64,000 nt of DNA from Streptomyces zhihengii (GCF_016919245.1 NZ_JAFEJA010000002.1:186001-250000); one strand, 5' to 3'; positions 1 through 11,043 are shown, counted from the stretch's first letter. Notes: generated by a model from the sequence alone, not told the origin. Numbers and translations: made by a program.

Positions 1-1
1 C

Positions 2-270
2 GGGCAGCAGCAGGACCCGTACGCGCAGCAGCAGTACGGGCAGCAGCAGCAGTACGGCGGCCAGGGTCAGGGCCAGTACGACCAGCACCAGCAGCACACG
101 CAGGGCGGCGGGCAGCAGCAGGACCCGTACGCGCAGGCGCAGTACGGGCAGCAGCAGCAGTACGGCGGCCAGGGTCAGGGCCAGTACGACCAGCACCAGC
201 AGCACACGCAGGGCGGCGGGCAGCAGCAGGACCCGTACGCGCAGCAGCAGCACCAGTACGGCGGCCAGGG
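2..270 (+). repeat. In-frame 108-bp tandem repeat in the mltG N-terminus
   Basis: Two complete 108-bp units (2-109, 110-217) and a partial third (218-270) lie in frame with mltG. Each unit encodes 36 residues beginning GQQQDPYAQ and containing QYGGQGQGQYDQHQQH. The first two units differ at about one residue. The array runs off the left edge, so the copy number is unknown. Confidence 0.9.
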
Positions 271-1744
271 CTACGACTCCTCCTGGGACACCGGCCAGCA
301 GGCGGCCATGCCGTACAACCCGGACCAGACCGGCGGCTACGGCGCCCACCCCCCGGGCTACGGCAGCCGGCAGGAGGCCGACTACTACGCGACGCCCGAG
401 GCGTACCCGCCGCCCGAGCCCCCCGGCCGCCGCGGTCGGCAGCAGCCCGAACCGGAACCCGCCGTGGACTGGGACCGGGAGGCCGAGCAGGAGGAGGACC
501 ACCCGTTCTTCACCGGCGAGGACACCGGCACGGGCCGCCGCGGCGAGGGCCGCGGGCGCGGCCGTGAGCAGGCCCGGCGCGGCGACGACGGCCATGACGA
601 CGGCGGCGACGACGACGGCGACGGATACGACGACCACGACGAAGGGCCGCGCTCCGGCGGCGGCCGCGGCGGCAAGCGGAAGGGCCGCAACGGCCTGGCC
701 TGCCTGGTGGTCGCGGCGGTCCTGGTCGGCGGAATGGGCGGCGTCGGGTACTTCGGCTACCAGTTCTGGCAGGACCGCGGGAAGGTCGAGGACTTCGCGG
801 GAGCGGGCACCGGCCAGGTGTCGGTCGAGATCCCCAAGGGCGCGACCGGCTCCACGATCGGCCAGATCCTCAAGCGCGAGGGCGTCGTCAAGAGCGTGGA
901 CGCCTTCGTCCAGGCCCAGAACGACAACCCCAAGGGCCGCTCCATCCAGGACGGCAGCTACCTCCTGAAGAAGGAGATGTCGGCCAAGAGCGCCGTGGAG
1001 CTGATGCTCAGCGACGCCAGCCGCAACAACCTGATCATCGCCGAGGGCCGCCGCAACGCCACGATCTACGCCGACATCGACAAGCGCCTCGGCCTGGAGG
1101 CCGGCACCACCGCCGACGTCGCCGAGAAGAACGCGGACTCGCTCGGGCTGCCCGAGTGGGCCCGGGGCCACGCCGACGTGAAGGACCCGCTGGAGGGCTT
1201 CCTCTTCCCGGCCGCCTATCCCGTCGCCAAGGGCACCAAGCCCGAGGCCGTCCTGAAGAAGATGGTCGCCAGGGCGAACCAGGAGTACGAGAAGGCGGGC
1301 CTGGAGGACAAGGCCGAGGGACTGGGGCTCAAGAGTCCCTGGGAGCTGCTGACGCTCGCCAGCCTCGTCCAGGTCGAGGGCAAGACGCACGACGACTTCC
1401 GCAAGATGTCCGAGGTCGTCTACAACCGCCTCAAGCCGACCAACACCGAGACCAACCAGCTGCTCCAGTTCGACTCGGCCTTCAACTATCTCAAGGGGGA
1501 GTCGAACATCGACATCTCCGAGGCCGAGATCAACAAGAACCAGGACCCGTACAACACGTACACCCAGCGGGGCCTGACGCCCGGACCGATCAGCAACCCC
1601 GGCAACGACGCCATCGCCGCGGCGCTGAACCCGACGGACGACGGCTGGATGTACTTCGTCGCCACGGACGGCATGAAGGTGACGGAGTTCGCCAAGACCC
1701 ACGCCGACTTCCTGAAGCTGAAGGACAAGTTCAATGCCAGTTAG
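2..1744 (+). CDS. mltG: Endolytic murein transglycosylase MltG, 5' end outside window
   Basis: Membrane-anchored lytic transglycosylase (YceG family) that cuts nascent glycan strands near the site of peptidoglycan synthesis. The frame is open from base 2, so the real start lies upstream; the ATG at 308 is only an internal Met. Counting from that Met, residues 1-125 are a charged low-complexity cytoplasmic region, 130-153 one membrane helix, and about 170-478 the YceG domain. Glu357 in LASLVQVEGK aligns, from memory, with catalytic Glu218 of E. coli MltG. The part encoded by 2-270 is a Gln/Gly/Tyr-rich tandem repeat. The stop overlaps aroE by 11 bp, suggesting translational coupling. The family call is firm; the role of the repeat tail is unknown. 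Confidence 0.93.
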   Translation, partial: GQQQDPYAQQQYGQQQQYGGQGQGQYDQHQQHTQGGGQQQDPYAQAQYGQQQQYGGQGQGQYDQHQQHTQGGGQQQDPYAQQQHQYGGQGYDSSWDTGQQAAMPYNPDQTGGYGAHPPGYGSRQEADYYATPEAYPPPEPPGRRGRQQPEPEPAVDWDREAEQEEDHPFFTGEDTGTGRRGEGRGRGREQARRGDDGHDDGGDDDGDGYDDHDEGPRSGGGRGGKRKGRNGLACLVVAAVLVGGMGGVGYFGYQFWQDRGKVEDFAGAGTGQVSVEIPKGATGSTIGQILKREGVVKSVDAFVQAQNDNPKGRSIQDGSYLLKKEMSAKSAVELMLSDASRNNLIIAEGRRNATIYADIDKRLGLEAGTTADVAEKNADSLGLPEWARGHADVKDPLEGFLFPAAYPVAKGTKPEAVLKKMVARANQEYEKAGLEDKAEGLGLKSPWELLTLASLVQVEGKTHDDFRKMSEVVYNRLKPTNTETNQLLQFDSAFNYLKGESNIDISEAEINKNQDPYNTYTQRGLTPGPISNPGNDAIAAALNPTDDGWMYFVATDGMKVTEFAKTHADFLKLKDKFNAS

Positions 1745-2570
1745 GCCCGGGGCGCGACGGGCGGCCGTGCTCGGCTCGCCCGTCGCCCACTCGCTCTCCC
1801 CGGTGCTCCACAACGCCGCCTACGCCGCCATGGGCCTGACCGGCCGTACCTACGAGCGGTTCGACGTCGACGAGGCCGCGCTGCCCGGCTTCGTCGACGC
1901 GCTCGACGCGGACTGGGCGGGACTGTCGCTGACGATGCCGCTCAAGCGCGCGGTCATCCCGCTGCTCGACGAGATCAGCGAGACCGCCGCCGCGGTGGAG
2001 GCGGTCAACACCCTGGTGTTCACCGAGGACGGGCGCAGGACCGGCGACAACACCGACATCCCGGGGATGATCGCCGCCCTGCACGAGCGGGGGGTGGAGA
2101 AGGTGGAGTCCGCCGCCGTGCTCGGCGCCGGCGCCACCGCGTCCTCCGCGCTGGCCGCCCTGTCGCGCCTGTGCACCGGGCCGGTCACCGCCTATGTGCG
2201 CAGCGCGGCCCGGGCGTCCGAGATGCGCGGCTGGGGCGAGCGGCTCGGCGTCGACGTCACCGTCGCCGACTGGGCGGACGCCGCACAGGCCCTTGCCGCC
2301 CCTCTGGTCGTGGCCACCACCCCGGCCGGCACGACCGACGCCCTGGCGGCCGCGGTGCCGGCGCGGCCCGGCACGCTCTTCGACGTCCTCTACGAGCCGT
2401 GGCCCACCCGGCTGGCGGCGGCCTGGGCGGAGCGGGGCGGCGCCGTCGTCGGCGGTCTCGACCTGCTGGTGCACCAGGCGGTGCTCCAGTGCGAGCAGAT
2501 GACGGGGGTCTCGCCGGTGCCCGTCGAGGCCATGCGGACCGCCGGTGAACAGGCCCTCGGGGCCCGCTAG
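1734..2570 (+). CDS. aroE: Shikimate dehydrogenase
   Basis: NADPH-dependent reduction of 3-dehydroshikimate to shikimate, the fourth step of aromatic amino acid synthesis. The 278-residue length is normal. The N-terminal substrate motif GSPVAHSLSPVLHNAAY is at about 14-30, the catalytic lysine is Lys71 in MPLKRAV, and Asp108 in DNTDIPG is its usual partner. A Rossmann motif VLGAGATASSA starts near 128. The ATG at 1734 lies inside the end of mltG. It opens a run of aro genes that also includes aroC, aroK, aroB and aroQ, which supports the pathway role. Confidence 0.95.
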   Translation: MPVRPGARRAAVLGSPVAHSLSPVLHNAAYAAMGLTGRTYERFDVDEAALPGFVDALDADWAGLSLTMPLKRAVIPLLDEISETAAAVEAVNTLVFTEDGRRTGDNTDIPGMIAALHERGVEKVESAAVLGAGATASSALAALSRLCTGPVTAYVRSAARASEMRGWGERLGVDVTVADWADAAQALAAPLVVATTPAGTTDALAAAVPARPGTLFDVLYEPWPTRLAAAWAERGGAVVGGLDLLVHQAVLQCEQMTGVSPVPVEAMRTAGEQALGAR

Positions 2571-2620
2571 TATCTGCCCGTTCAATCAGGGGCACGACAA
2601 AAGCACAGGGGGATCCGGCC

Positions 2621-3037
2621 ATGGACACCGGTCAGCCGCAGGCATCGATCATGAAGAACATCTTCGAGGGAGTCGTCTCCTTCCTCCCCGACTGGCTGCA
2701 GATCCCCATCCTGTGCCTGATCATCCTGCTCGTCGTCCTCGGCTGGATCGCCTCCATCCGCGGGAAGCTCGCCCGGCGCCGGGCGGCCCGCTCCCCGCAG
2801 CCCGTGGCCGCCCCGCCGGCCGGCGGGGGCAGCGGGGCGGACTTCCTCGGTCCGTACGCGCCGCCGGCCCAGCAGCCCGCCGGGCCCGGCGGGGCGGACT
2901 TCCTCGGCCCCTACGCGCCCGCCGCGCAGCAGCCCGCCCAGCCGCCGGCCGCGCCCGCCGGGCAGCAGCAGGGCGGCGCGGCCTTCCTCGGGTCCTACGC
3001 CCCGCCGGCCCGCCCGGGCGGCGACGACAGGGCCTGA
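2621..3037 (+). CDS. Small single-pass membrane protein with GADFLGPYAP repeats
   Basis: A 138-residue protein I cannot assign to a named family. One hydrophobic helix spans about 27-46 and is followed by a basic stop (RGKLARRR). The C-terminal half is Pro/Ala/Gln-rich and carries three copies of a motif: SGADFLGPYAP at 71-81, GADFLGPYAP at 91-100 and the weaker GAAFLGSYAP at 119-128. It sits between aroE and aroC; from memory the same position is occupied in other Streptomyces. The repeated FLGPYAP segments look like short binding motifs on a cytoplasmic or extracytoplasmic tail, but this is a guess. Confidence 0.8.
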   Translation: MDTGQPQASIMKNIFEGVVSFLPDWLQIPILCLIILLVVLGWIASIRGKLARRRAARSPQPVAAPPAGGGSGADFLGPYAPPAQQPAGPGGADFLGPYAPAAQQPAQPPAAPAGQQQGGAAFLGSYAPPARPGGDDRA

Positions 3038-3201
3038 GCCGTCCCGCTCCTCGTCCGCCTGATGGGACGGTGGCCGGGGGGCGCGCCGGGACGTGGGAGG
3101 ATCGGGGGAGGCGGGCCTGGGCCGCGCGCCCCCGGTCTCACCGCCGGGCGGGCCCTGGTGCCGGGCCGCCGCAGTACGAGGCGCGAGCATGAGGAGCACC
3201 G

Positions 3202-6468
<3,267 letters not shown>

Positions 6469-6470
6469 GC

Positions 6471-6510
6471 GCGGGCCCGCGTCCCGTGCCAACGGGCCTG
6501 CCGGGCCCGC
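6471..6510 (+). terminator. Hairpin after aroQ
   Basis: GCGGGCCCG (6471-6479) pairs with CGGGCCCGC (6502-6510), with an inner CCCGT/ACGGG pairing. It begins three bases after the aroQ stop and has no T run. This is a plausible end of the aro operon. Confidence 0.45.
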
Positions 6511-6574
6511 CCGATGGGGCACTTTGCGCCGCCTTCGGCCGTTGTCGTGACGGCGGCCGGAGGCGGTCGCACAT

Positions 6575-6603
6575 CCGAACGGTCGCGAAAGGGTAACGTT
6601 CGG
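6575..6603. promoter_or_regulatory. Inverted repeat upstream of the kinase-like gene
   Basis: CCGAACG (6575-6581) is mirrored by CGTTCGG (6597-6603) with 15 bases between, containing GAAAGGGTAA. It lies about 60 bp upstream of the gene at 6662 and could be an operator; no regulator is suggested by the sequence. Confidence 0.35.
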
Positions 6604-6661
6604 GGGCGGGGGGCCGACGGCCGCCCATCAGCGTCAGTCGTACGAGACGGAGTTGCACCGG

Positions 6662-7528
6662 ATGCAGCACGCAGTGGGGGCTCCGCTGCCGCCGCCCCAC
6701 GGACCGGGGCGGGGACCGGCCGCATGGACACCCAGCGCTCACCACCCCGGGCCGGTGCCCGGCCCGCCCGGCGGGCCCTTGCCTCCGCCACCCCCGCAGG
6801 GGCCGCCGGCGTCGCCGCCGGTCCCGCCGCCCGTGAACGGCGGCTGGAACGGCCCCGCGCCCCGGCACCCCTCCGCGGGACCGCCGCCGCGCGAGACCAC
6901 CGGACACGTCCAGCTCCCGCCGGGGGAGCCCGTCCCCATACCCGCGCCGCCCCCGTCCGACGGCACGGGCGCGGCGATGCTCGCCGTGCTGCTCATCGGC
7001 CCGGCCGGCGCCGGGAAGACGACGGTCGCCCGCCACTGGGCCCGGACCCGGCGGGTGCCCACCGCGCACATCAGCCTCGACGACGTCCGCGAGTGGGTGT
7101 GCTCGGGGTTCGCCGACCCCCAGGACGGCTGGAACGACCACTCCGAGGCCCAGTACCGCCTGGCCCGCCGCACCTGCGGCTTCGCCGCCCGCAACTTCCT
7201 GGCCAACGGGATCTCCTGCATCCTCGACGACGCGGTCTTCCCCGACCGCCCCGTCGTCGGCCTCGGCGGCTGGAAGCGCCACGTGGGCCCCGGCCTGCTG
7301 CCCGTGGTGCTCCTCCCCGGCCTGGAGATCGTCCTCGAACGGAACGCGGAGCGCTCCGGCAACCGCCGCCTCTCCGACGAGGAGGTGGCGGGGATCCACG
7401 GCCGGATGGCGGGGTGGTACGGCTCGGGCCTGCCGATCATCGACAACTCCAAGTACGACGTCGAGACGACGGCCCGCGTCCTCGACGAGGTCCTCGCCCG
7501 CGCGATCACCAGCCCCCCGACCTGGTAG
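6662..7528 (+). CDS. P-loop kinase-like ATP-binding protein with proline-rich N-terminus
   Basis: A 288-residue protein. Residues 1-100 are Pro/Gly-rich and probably disordered; about 108-280 is a P-loop domain with Walker A GPAGAGKTT at 113-121. It resembles small phosphotransferases of the predicted kinase/zeta-toxin type (SLDDVREWV after the P-loop, RNAERSGNRRLSDEEV as a lid), but no substrate can be named. ATG 6662 is preferred over the in-frame TTG at 6653 because GGAG (6649-6652) is nine bases from the ATG and touches the TTG. There is no antitoxin-like neighbour, so a toxin role is not supported. It stands alone between the aro genes and a repeat-rich gap. Confidence 0.85.
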   Translation: MQHAVGAPLPPPHGPGRGPAAWTPSAHHPGPVPGPPGGPLPPPPPQGPPASPPVPPPVNGGWNGPAPRHPSAGPPPRETTGHVQLPPGEPVPIPAPPPSDGTGAAMLAVLLIGPAGAGKTTVARHWARTRRVPTAHISLDDVREWVCSGFADPQDGWNDHSEAQYRLARRTCGFAARNFLANGISCILDDAVFPDRPVVGLGGWKRHVGPGLLPVVLLPGLEIVLERNAERSGNRRLSDEEVAGIHGRMAGWYGSGLPIIDNSKYDVETTARVLDEVLARAITSPPTW

Positions 7529-7534
7529 GCCCTC

Positions 7535-7559
7535 GGGCGGGCGGCTTTCCGGCCCGCCC
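7535..7559 (+). terminator. Hairpin after the kinase-like gene
   Basis: GGGCGGGC (7535-7542) pairs with GCCCGCCC (7552-7559) around a nine-base loop, seven bases after the stop codon. There is no clear T run. Confidence 0.5.
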
Positions 7560-7583
7560 TGTTGCTGGAGGCCGGGCCGCTTC

Positions 7584-7885
7584 CCAGCCCGTCCGGCTGC
7601 TTTCCAGCCCGTCCGGCGTTTGAGGACACCGCGCGGAGCGTGGTGCGGTGACGACGGCCGGCGGATGGCCGGTCGTCCGTGCCCGCGTGCGGGCCCGGGT
7701 CGCGTTCCAGCCCGTCCGGCTGCTGGGGACCGGGCGGCCAGTTCCCAGCCCGTCCGGCGTTTGAGGACACCGCGCGGAGCGTGGTGCCGTCACGACGGCC
7801 GGCGGGTGGCCGGTCGTCCGTGCCCGCGTGCGGGCCGTCCGTGGGCACGGCCTGCGGCCGTGTCCTCAATCGCCGGACGGGCTGG
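7584..7885. repeat. Dispersed Streptomyces CAGCCCGTCCGGC element, direct and inverted copies
   Basis: The motif CCAGCCCGTCCGGC occurs at 7584, 7604, 7707 and 7745 on the plus strand, and its complement occurs at 7861-7885. Around the 7604 and 7745 copies a 90-bp block (7604-7693 and 7745-7834) is repeated with about three differences, offset 141 bp. The inverted copy could pair with either direct copy over about 24 of 25 bases. From memory, this motif with a following GATTGAGGAC or GTTTGAGGAC is a common intergenic element in Streptomyces genomes. Confidence 0.75.
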
Positions 7886-8075
7886 ATCTCCGGCCGGGCC
7901 GTCCGGGATCGCGCGCCGGCCGGGCTGGATCTCGCGGCGGGCCGTCCGGGATCGCGCGCCGGCCGGGCTGGATCTCGCGGCGGGCCGTCCGGGATCTCCC
8001 GCCGGGCGGTCCGGGATCGCGCGCCGGGCGGGCTGGATCTCGCGGCGGGCCGTCCGGGATCGCGCGCCGGACGGG
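7882..8075. repeat. Tandem 43-bp GC-rich repeats
   Basis: Units beginning CTGGATCTC start at 7882, 7925, 7968 and 8033. The first two steps are 43 bp; the third is 65 bp because a 22-bp sub-unit beginning near CCGTCCGGGATC is duplicated. There are no unique spacers. Together with the element to its left, it fills most of the 627-bp gap 7529-8155, in which I see no gene. Confidence 0.8.
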
Positions 8076-8143
8076 ACGGAAACCCCGCCCCCGCGGGAAC
8101 ACCCGCCCGGGTCCGTCGCCGGGCCGAGTGCGGGGCGGGCTCG

Positions 8144-8149
8144 TACGCT
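8144..8149 (+). promoter_or_regulatory. Possible -10 box for a leaderless M24 gene
   Basis: TACGCT ends six bases before the ATG at 8156, the spacing expected if transcription begins at the start codon. The only purine-rich ribosome site, GGAG, is one base from the ATG and too close to work. No convincing -35 is seen. Confidence 0.35.
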
Positions 8150-8155
8150 CGGAGA

Positions 8156-9262
8156 ATGTCCGAGGTGTATGGCGTCCGGCGCGGCCGGCTGCGTGATCGC
8201 TGCGCGGCGGCCGGGAGCGCGGCGGTCCTGGTGTCCCGGCCCGCCAATGTCCGCTACCTCGCCGGGGCCGCCCCGCCCGGCGCGGCCCTGCTGCTCGGCA
8301 GCCGCGAGGACGTGCTGCTGTGCCCCCGGGGCCCCGGGGGCGATCCCGCGGGCGGGCGGCCGGACGACGGGCTCCGGCTGGTGGTGCTGCCGGCCGGCAC
8401 CGCCGACGCCGTCGTCGCCGCCGCCGAACTGGCCCGGGGCACCGGCACCGCGGCCCTCGCCGTCGAGGAGCACCATCTGACCGTCGCCCGCCACCGGGCC
8501 GTCGCGTCGGTCGCCCCCCAGGTACGGATCACCGATCTAGGGCTCGCCGTCGAGCAGCAGCGCGTCGTCAAGGACGACGACGAGATCGCCTCCCTGCGGA
8601 TCGCGGCGGAGATCACCGACCAGGCGCTCGGCGAGCTGCTGGAGTCGATCCTGGTCGGCCGGACCGAGCGGCACCTCGCGCTGGAGCTGGAGCGCCGCCT
8701 CGTGGACCACGGCGCCGACGGCCCCGCGTTCCCCACCTCCGTCGCCACCGGCCCCAACAGCGGGCTCCAGGGCCACCGGCCCTCGGACCGGCGGGTCGAG
8801 GAGGGGGATTTCCTCTCGGTCTCGCTCGGCGCGAACTACCGCGGCTACCGCTGCGAGATCGGCCGCACCTTCGTGATCGGCACCTCGCCGGCGGACTGGC
8901 AGATCGAGCTCTACGACCTCGTCTTCGCCGCTCAGCGCGCCGGGCGGGAGGCGCTGCTGCCGGGGACCGCGTACCGCGACGTGGACCACGCGGCCCGGCA
9001 GGTGCTGGACGCCGCCGGGCACGGCGAACACCTCGCGCCCCGCACCGGTCACGGTGTCGGGCTGGAAATCGGTGAGGACCCGCAGCTAGCCCCTGCGGCC
9101 ATGGGTAAACTGGACGCTTGCGTGCCGGTCACCGTCGAACCGGGGGTCCACCTCCCGGGACGGGGCGGGGTCCGGATCGATGACACGCTCGTCGTGCGCC
9201 AGGAGGCGGACGGCGGCCCCGAGCTACTCACCATCACGACCAAGGAGCTGCTCGCGCTGTAG
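8156..9262 (+). CDS. M24-family (Xaa-Pro aminopeptidase-like) protein with altered metal ligands
   Basis: A 368-residue protein with the two-domain layout of aminopeptidase P: an N-terminal creatinase-like domain (about 5-135) and a C-terminal pita-bread domain (about 140-360). The overall signature is clear (TGHGVGLEIGEDP, VTVEPGVHLPG), but the metal site is not: Ser223 stands where the first Asp is expected (GDFLSVSLGA), Glu234 replaces the second Asp (CEIGRTF), Asp342 replaces the last Glu (GVRIDDT), and Gly306 replaces the shuttle His. His299 and Glu328 remain. It may be inactive or altered as a peptidase. ATG 8156 excludes the repeat region upstream. It precedes efp and nusB, an order I recall from other Streptomyces. 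Confidence 0.85.
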   Translation: MSEVYGVRRGRLRDRCAAAGSAAVLVSRPANVRYLAGAAPPGAALLLGSREDVLLCPRGPGGDPAGGRPDDGLRLVVLPAGTADAVVAAAELARGTGTAALAVEEHHLTVARHRAVASVAPQVRITDLGLAVEQQRVVKDDDEIASLRIAAEITDQALGELLESILVGRTERHLALELERRLVDHGADGPAFPTSVATGPNSGLQGHRPSDRRVEEGDFLSVSLGANYRGYRCEIGRTFVIGTSPADWQIELYDLVFAAQRAGREALLPGTAYRDVDHAARQVLDAAGHGEHLAPRTGHGVGLEIGEDPQLAPAAMGKLDACVPVTVEPGVHLPGRGGVRIDDTLVVRQEADGGPELLTITTKELLAL

Positions 9263-9319
9263 CGCGTCCCCGCGGCCACTTCGTCGTCCACCAGCGTCAG
9301 TCCAGGAGATTCCGCAACC

Positions 9320-9886
9320 GTGGCTTCCACGAACGACCTCAAGAACGGCATGGTGCTCAAGCTCGACGGAGGCCAGCTCTGGTCCGTCGTCGAGTTCCAG
9401 CACGTCAAGCCCGGCAAGGGCCCGGCCTTCGTGCGCACCAAGCTCAAGAACGTCCTCTCCGGCAAGGTCGTCGACAAGACCTTCAACGCAGGCGTGAAGG
9501 TCGAGACGGCCACCGTCGACCGCCGTGACATGCAGTTCTCGTACATGGACGGCGAGTACTTCGTCTTCATGGACATGCAGACGTACGACCAGCTCATGGT
9601 CGACCGCAAGCAGGTCGGCGACGCGGCGAACTTCCTCATCGAGGGCTTCACCGCCAACGTCGCGCAGCACGAGGGCGAGGTGCTCTACGTCGAGCTGCCG
9701 GCCGCCGTCGAGCTGGTCATCGAGCACACCGAGCCCGGTGTGCAGGGCGACCGCTCCACCGGTGGCTCCAAGCCCGCGCGCCTGGAGACCGGCTACGAGA
9801 TCCAGGTCCCGCTCTTCATCACCACCGGCGAGAAGATCAAGGTCGACACCCGCTCGGGCGACTACCTCGGCCGGGTGAACAGCTAA
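9320..9886 (+). CDS. efp: Elongation factor P
   Basis: Translation factor that relieves ribosome stalling at polyproline. It has 188 residues in the three-domain layout, starting at GTG 9320 with AGGAG at about 9303-9307. The tip loop that enters the peptidyl-transferase centre reads PGKGPAFVR, with Lys33 at the position that is modified in E. coli (Lys34). The PGKGP form is the actinobacterial type, reported as working without the E. coli-type modification; no epmA/B-like gene is nearby. It lies 57 bp after the M24 gene and two bases before nusB, so these probably form one operon. Confidence 0.96.
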   Translation: MASTNDLKNGMVLKLDGGQLWSVVEFQHVKPGKGPAFVRTKLKNVLSGKVVDKTFNAGVKVETATVDRRDMQFSYMDGEYFVFMDMQTYDQLMVDRKQVGDAANFLIEGFTANVAQHEGEVLYVELPAAVELVIEHTEPGVQGDRSTGGSKPARLETGYEIQVPLFITTGEKIKVDTRSGDYLGRVNS

Positions 9887-9888
9887 CC

Positions 9889-10317
9889 GTGGCTGCCCGT
9901 AACAAGGCCCGCAAGCGCGCCTTCCAGATCCTCTTCGAGGCCGACCAGCGCGGGGCGTCCGTGCAGACGGTCCTCGCGGACTGGGTGCGGCACGCGCGGT
10001 CGGACGACCGCCAGCCGCCGGTCGCCGAGTACACGATGGACCTCGTCGAGGGGTACGCGGCGCACGCGGACCGCATCGACGAGCTGATCGCCACGTACGC
10101 GGTCGGCTGGACGCTGGACCGCATGCCGGTCGTCGACCGCAACATCCTCCGGCTCGGCGCGTACGAGCTGGTGTGGGTGGACGAGACGCCGGACGCGGTG
10201 GTGATCGACGAGGCGGTGCAGCTCGCCAAGGAGTTCTCCACCGACGATTCGCCGTCCTTCGTGAACGGCCTGCTGGGCCGTTTCAAGGACCTCAAGCCGA
10301 GCCTCCGCCGCGACTGA
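9889..10317 (+). CDS. nusB: Transcription antitermination factor NusB
   Basis: RNA-binding all-helical protein of 142 residues that, with NusE/S10, forms the boxA-recognising antitermination complex for rRNA operons. Typical segments are ARNKARKRAFQILFEADQRG at the N-terminus, VVDRNILRLGAYEL, and the C-terminal PSFVNGLLGRF. GTG 9889 lies two bases after the efp stop. A strong terminator region follows, so it is the last gene of its operon. Confidence 0.95.
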   Translation: MAARNKARKRAFQILFEADQRGASVQTVLADWVRHARSDDRQPPVAEYTMDLVEGYAAHADRIDELIATYAVGWTLDRMPVVDRNILRLGAYELVWVDETPDAVVIDEAVQLAKEFSTDDSPSFVNGLLGRFKDLKPSLRRD

Positions 10318-10341
10318 CCCCGCGGCCGGCCGGACGGCTTC

Positions 10342-10391
10342 CACCGGGCCCGGGGCGGGAGGACCACCATCCTCCCGCCCCGGGCCCGGTG
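10342..10391. terminator. Perfect 22-bp hairpin after nusB
   Basis: Bases 10342-10363 are perfectly complementary to 10370-10391 around a six-base loop CCACCA. There is no T run. It is 24 bases past the nusB stop and is the first of two back-to-back hairpins. Confidence 0.6.
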
Positions 10392-10416
10392 CTGTTCCGT
10401 GCCCCGGACGCGCAAG

Positions 10417-10475
10417 CGCCCGGGGGCGGAACCGGTCGGCAAACCGGTCCCGCCCCCGGGCGTGACGTTTTTTCA
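10417..10475 (+). terminator. Intrinsic terminator with U run between nusB and bldD
   Basis: A GC-rich stem of 14 bp, one A/C mismatch and six more pairs (10417-10436 with 10443-10462, loop CGGCAA) is followed within seven bases by GTTTTTT. This is one of the few U-tract terminators in the window and reads in the nusB direction; bldD converges from the other side. Confidence 0.75.
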
Positions 10476-10495
10476 GAAGGGGCGCGCGGGGTTGA

Positions 10496-10996
10496 TCAGT
10501 TGTCCTCGTGCGCGACCGCGCGGCGGGCGTCCGCGTCCAGGACGCCCCAGCTGATGAGCTGCTCGGTCAGCACCGAGGGGGACTGGTCGTAGATCACGGC
10601 CAGGGTGCGCAGGTCGTCCTGGCGGATCGAGAGCACCTTGCCGTTGTAGTCGCCGCGCTGCGACTGGATCGTGGCCGCGTACCGCTGGAGCGGGCCCGCC
10701 TTCTCCTGCGGGACGTGGGCCAGGCGCTCCAGGTCGAGGACGAGCTTCGGCGGCGGCTCGGCGGCCCCGCCCGGCGTCGTGCCCGGAAGCAGCTCCTGCA
10801 CCGGGACGCCGTAGAAGTCCGCCAGCTCGGCGAGGCGCTGCACGGTCACGGCACGGTCGCCGCGCTCGTACGAGCCGACCACGACGGCCTTCCAGCGGCC
10901 CTGGGACTTCTCCTCCACGCCGTGGAGGGAAAGCCCCTGCTGGGTGCGGATGGCGCGGAGCTTGGCCCCGAGCTGCTTTGCGTATTCGCTGGACAT
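10496..10996 (-). CDS. bldD: Developmental master repressor BldD
   Basis: DNA-binding repressor that keeps sporulation genes off during vegetative growth in Streptomyces. The N-terminal helix-turn-helix domain (about 1-75, SLHGVEEKSQGRWKAVVVGS) binds DNA; the C-terminal domain binds a tetramer of cyclic di-GMP. The RGD-X8-RQDD ligand motif is intact at Arg114-Asp116 and Arg125-Asp128. The start is ATG 10996, giving 166 residues beginning MSSEYAKQLG, with GGGGAG upstream; the in-frame eight-residue extension is not needed. It is divergent from pyrR, and its promoter carries a likely BldD box, consistent with the known autorepression. Confidence 0.98.
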   Translation of the reverse strand: MSSEYAKQLGAKLRAIRTQQGLSLHGVEEKSQGRWKAVVVGSYERGDRAVTVQRLAELADFYGVPVQELLPGTTPGGAAEPPPKLVLDLERLAHVPQEKAGPLQRYAATIQSQRGDYNGKVLSIRQDDLRTLAVIYDQSPSVLTEQLISWGVLDADARRAVAHEDN

Positions 10997-11043
10997 ATGG
11001 CTCCCCGGACGCATGGACAACGTGCGGCTCCGCCGCGCGACTG

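Noticed and set aside
6662..7528. Zeta-type toxin of a toxin-antitoxin pair
   Set aside because: The P-loop domain is loosely similar, but there is no adjacent antitoxin gene and the N-terminus is long and disordered.
7882..8075. Possible CRISPR array
   Set aside because: Units are contiguous or sub-duplicated with no unique spacers, and there are no cas genes.
7679..8155. N-terminal extension of the M24 gene through the repeat region
   Set aside because: The frame is open only because of GC content; the encoded Arg/Gly/Ala repeat is noise, and family homology begins after ATG 8156.
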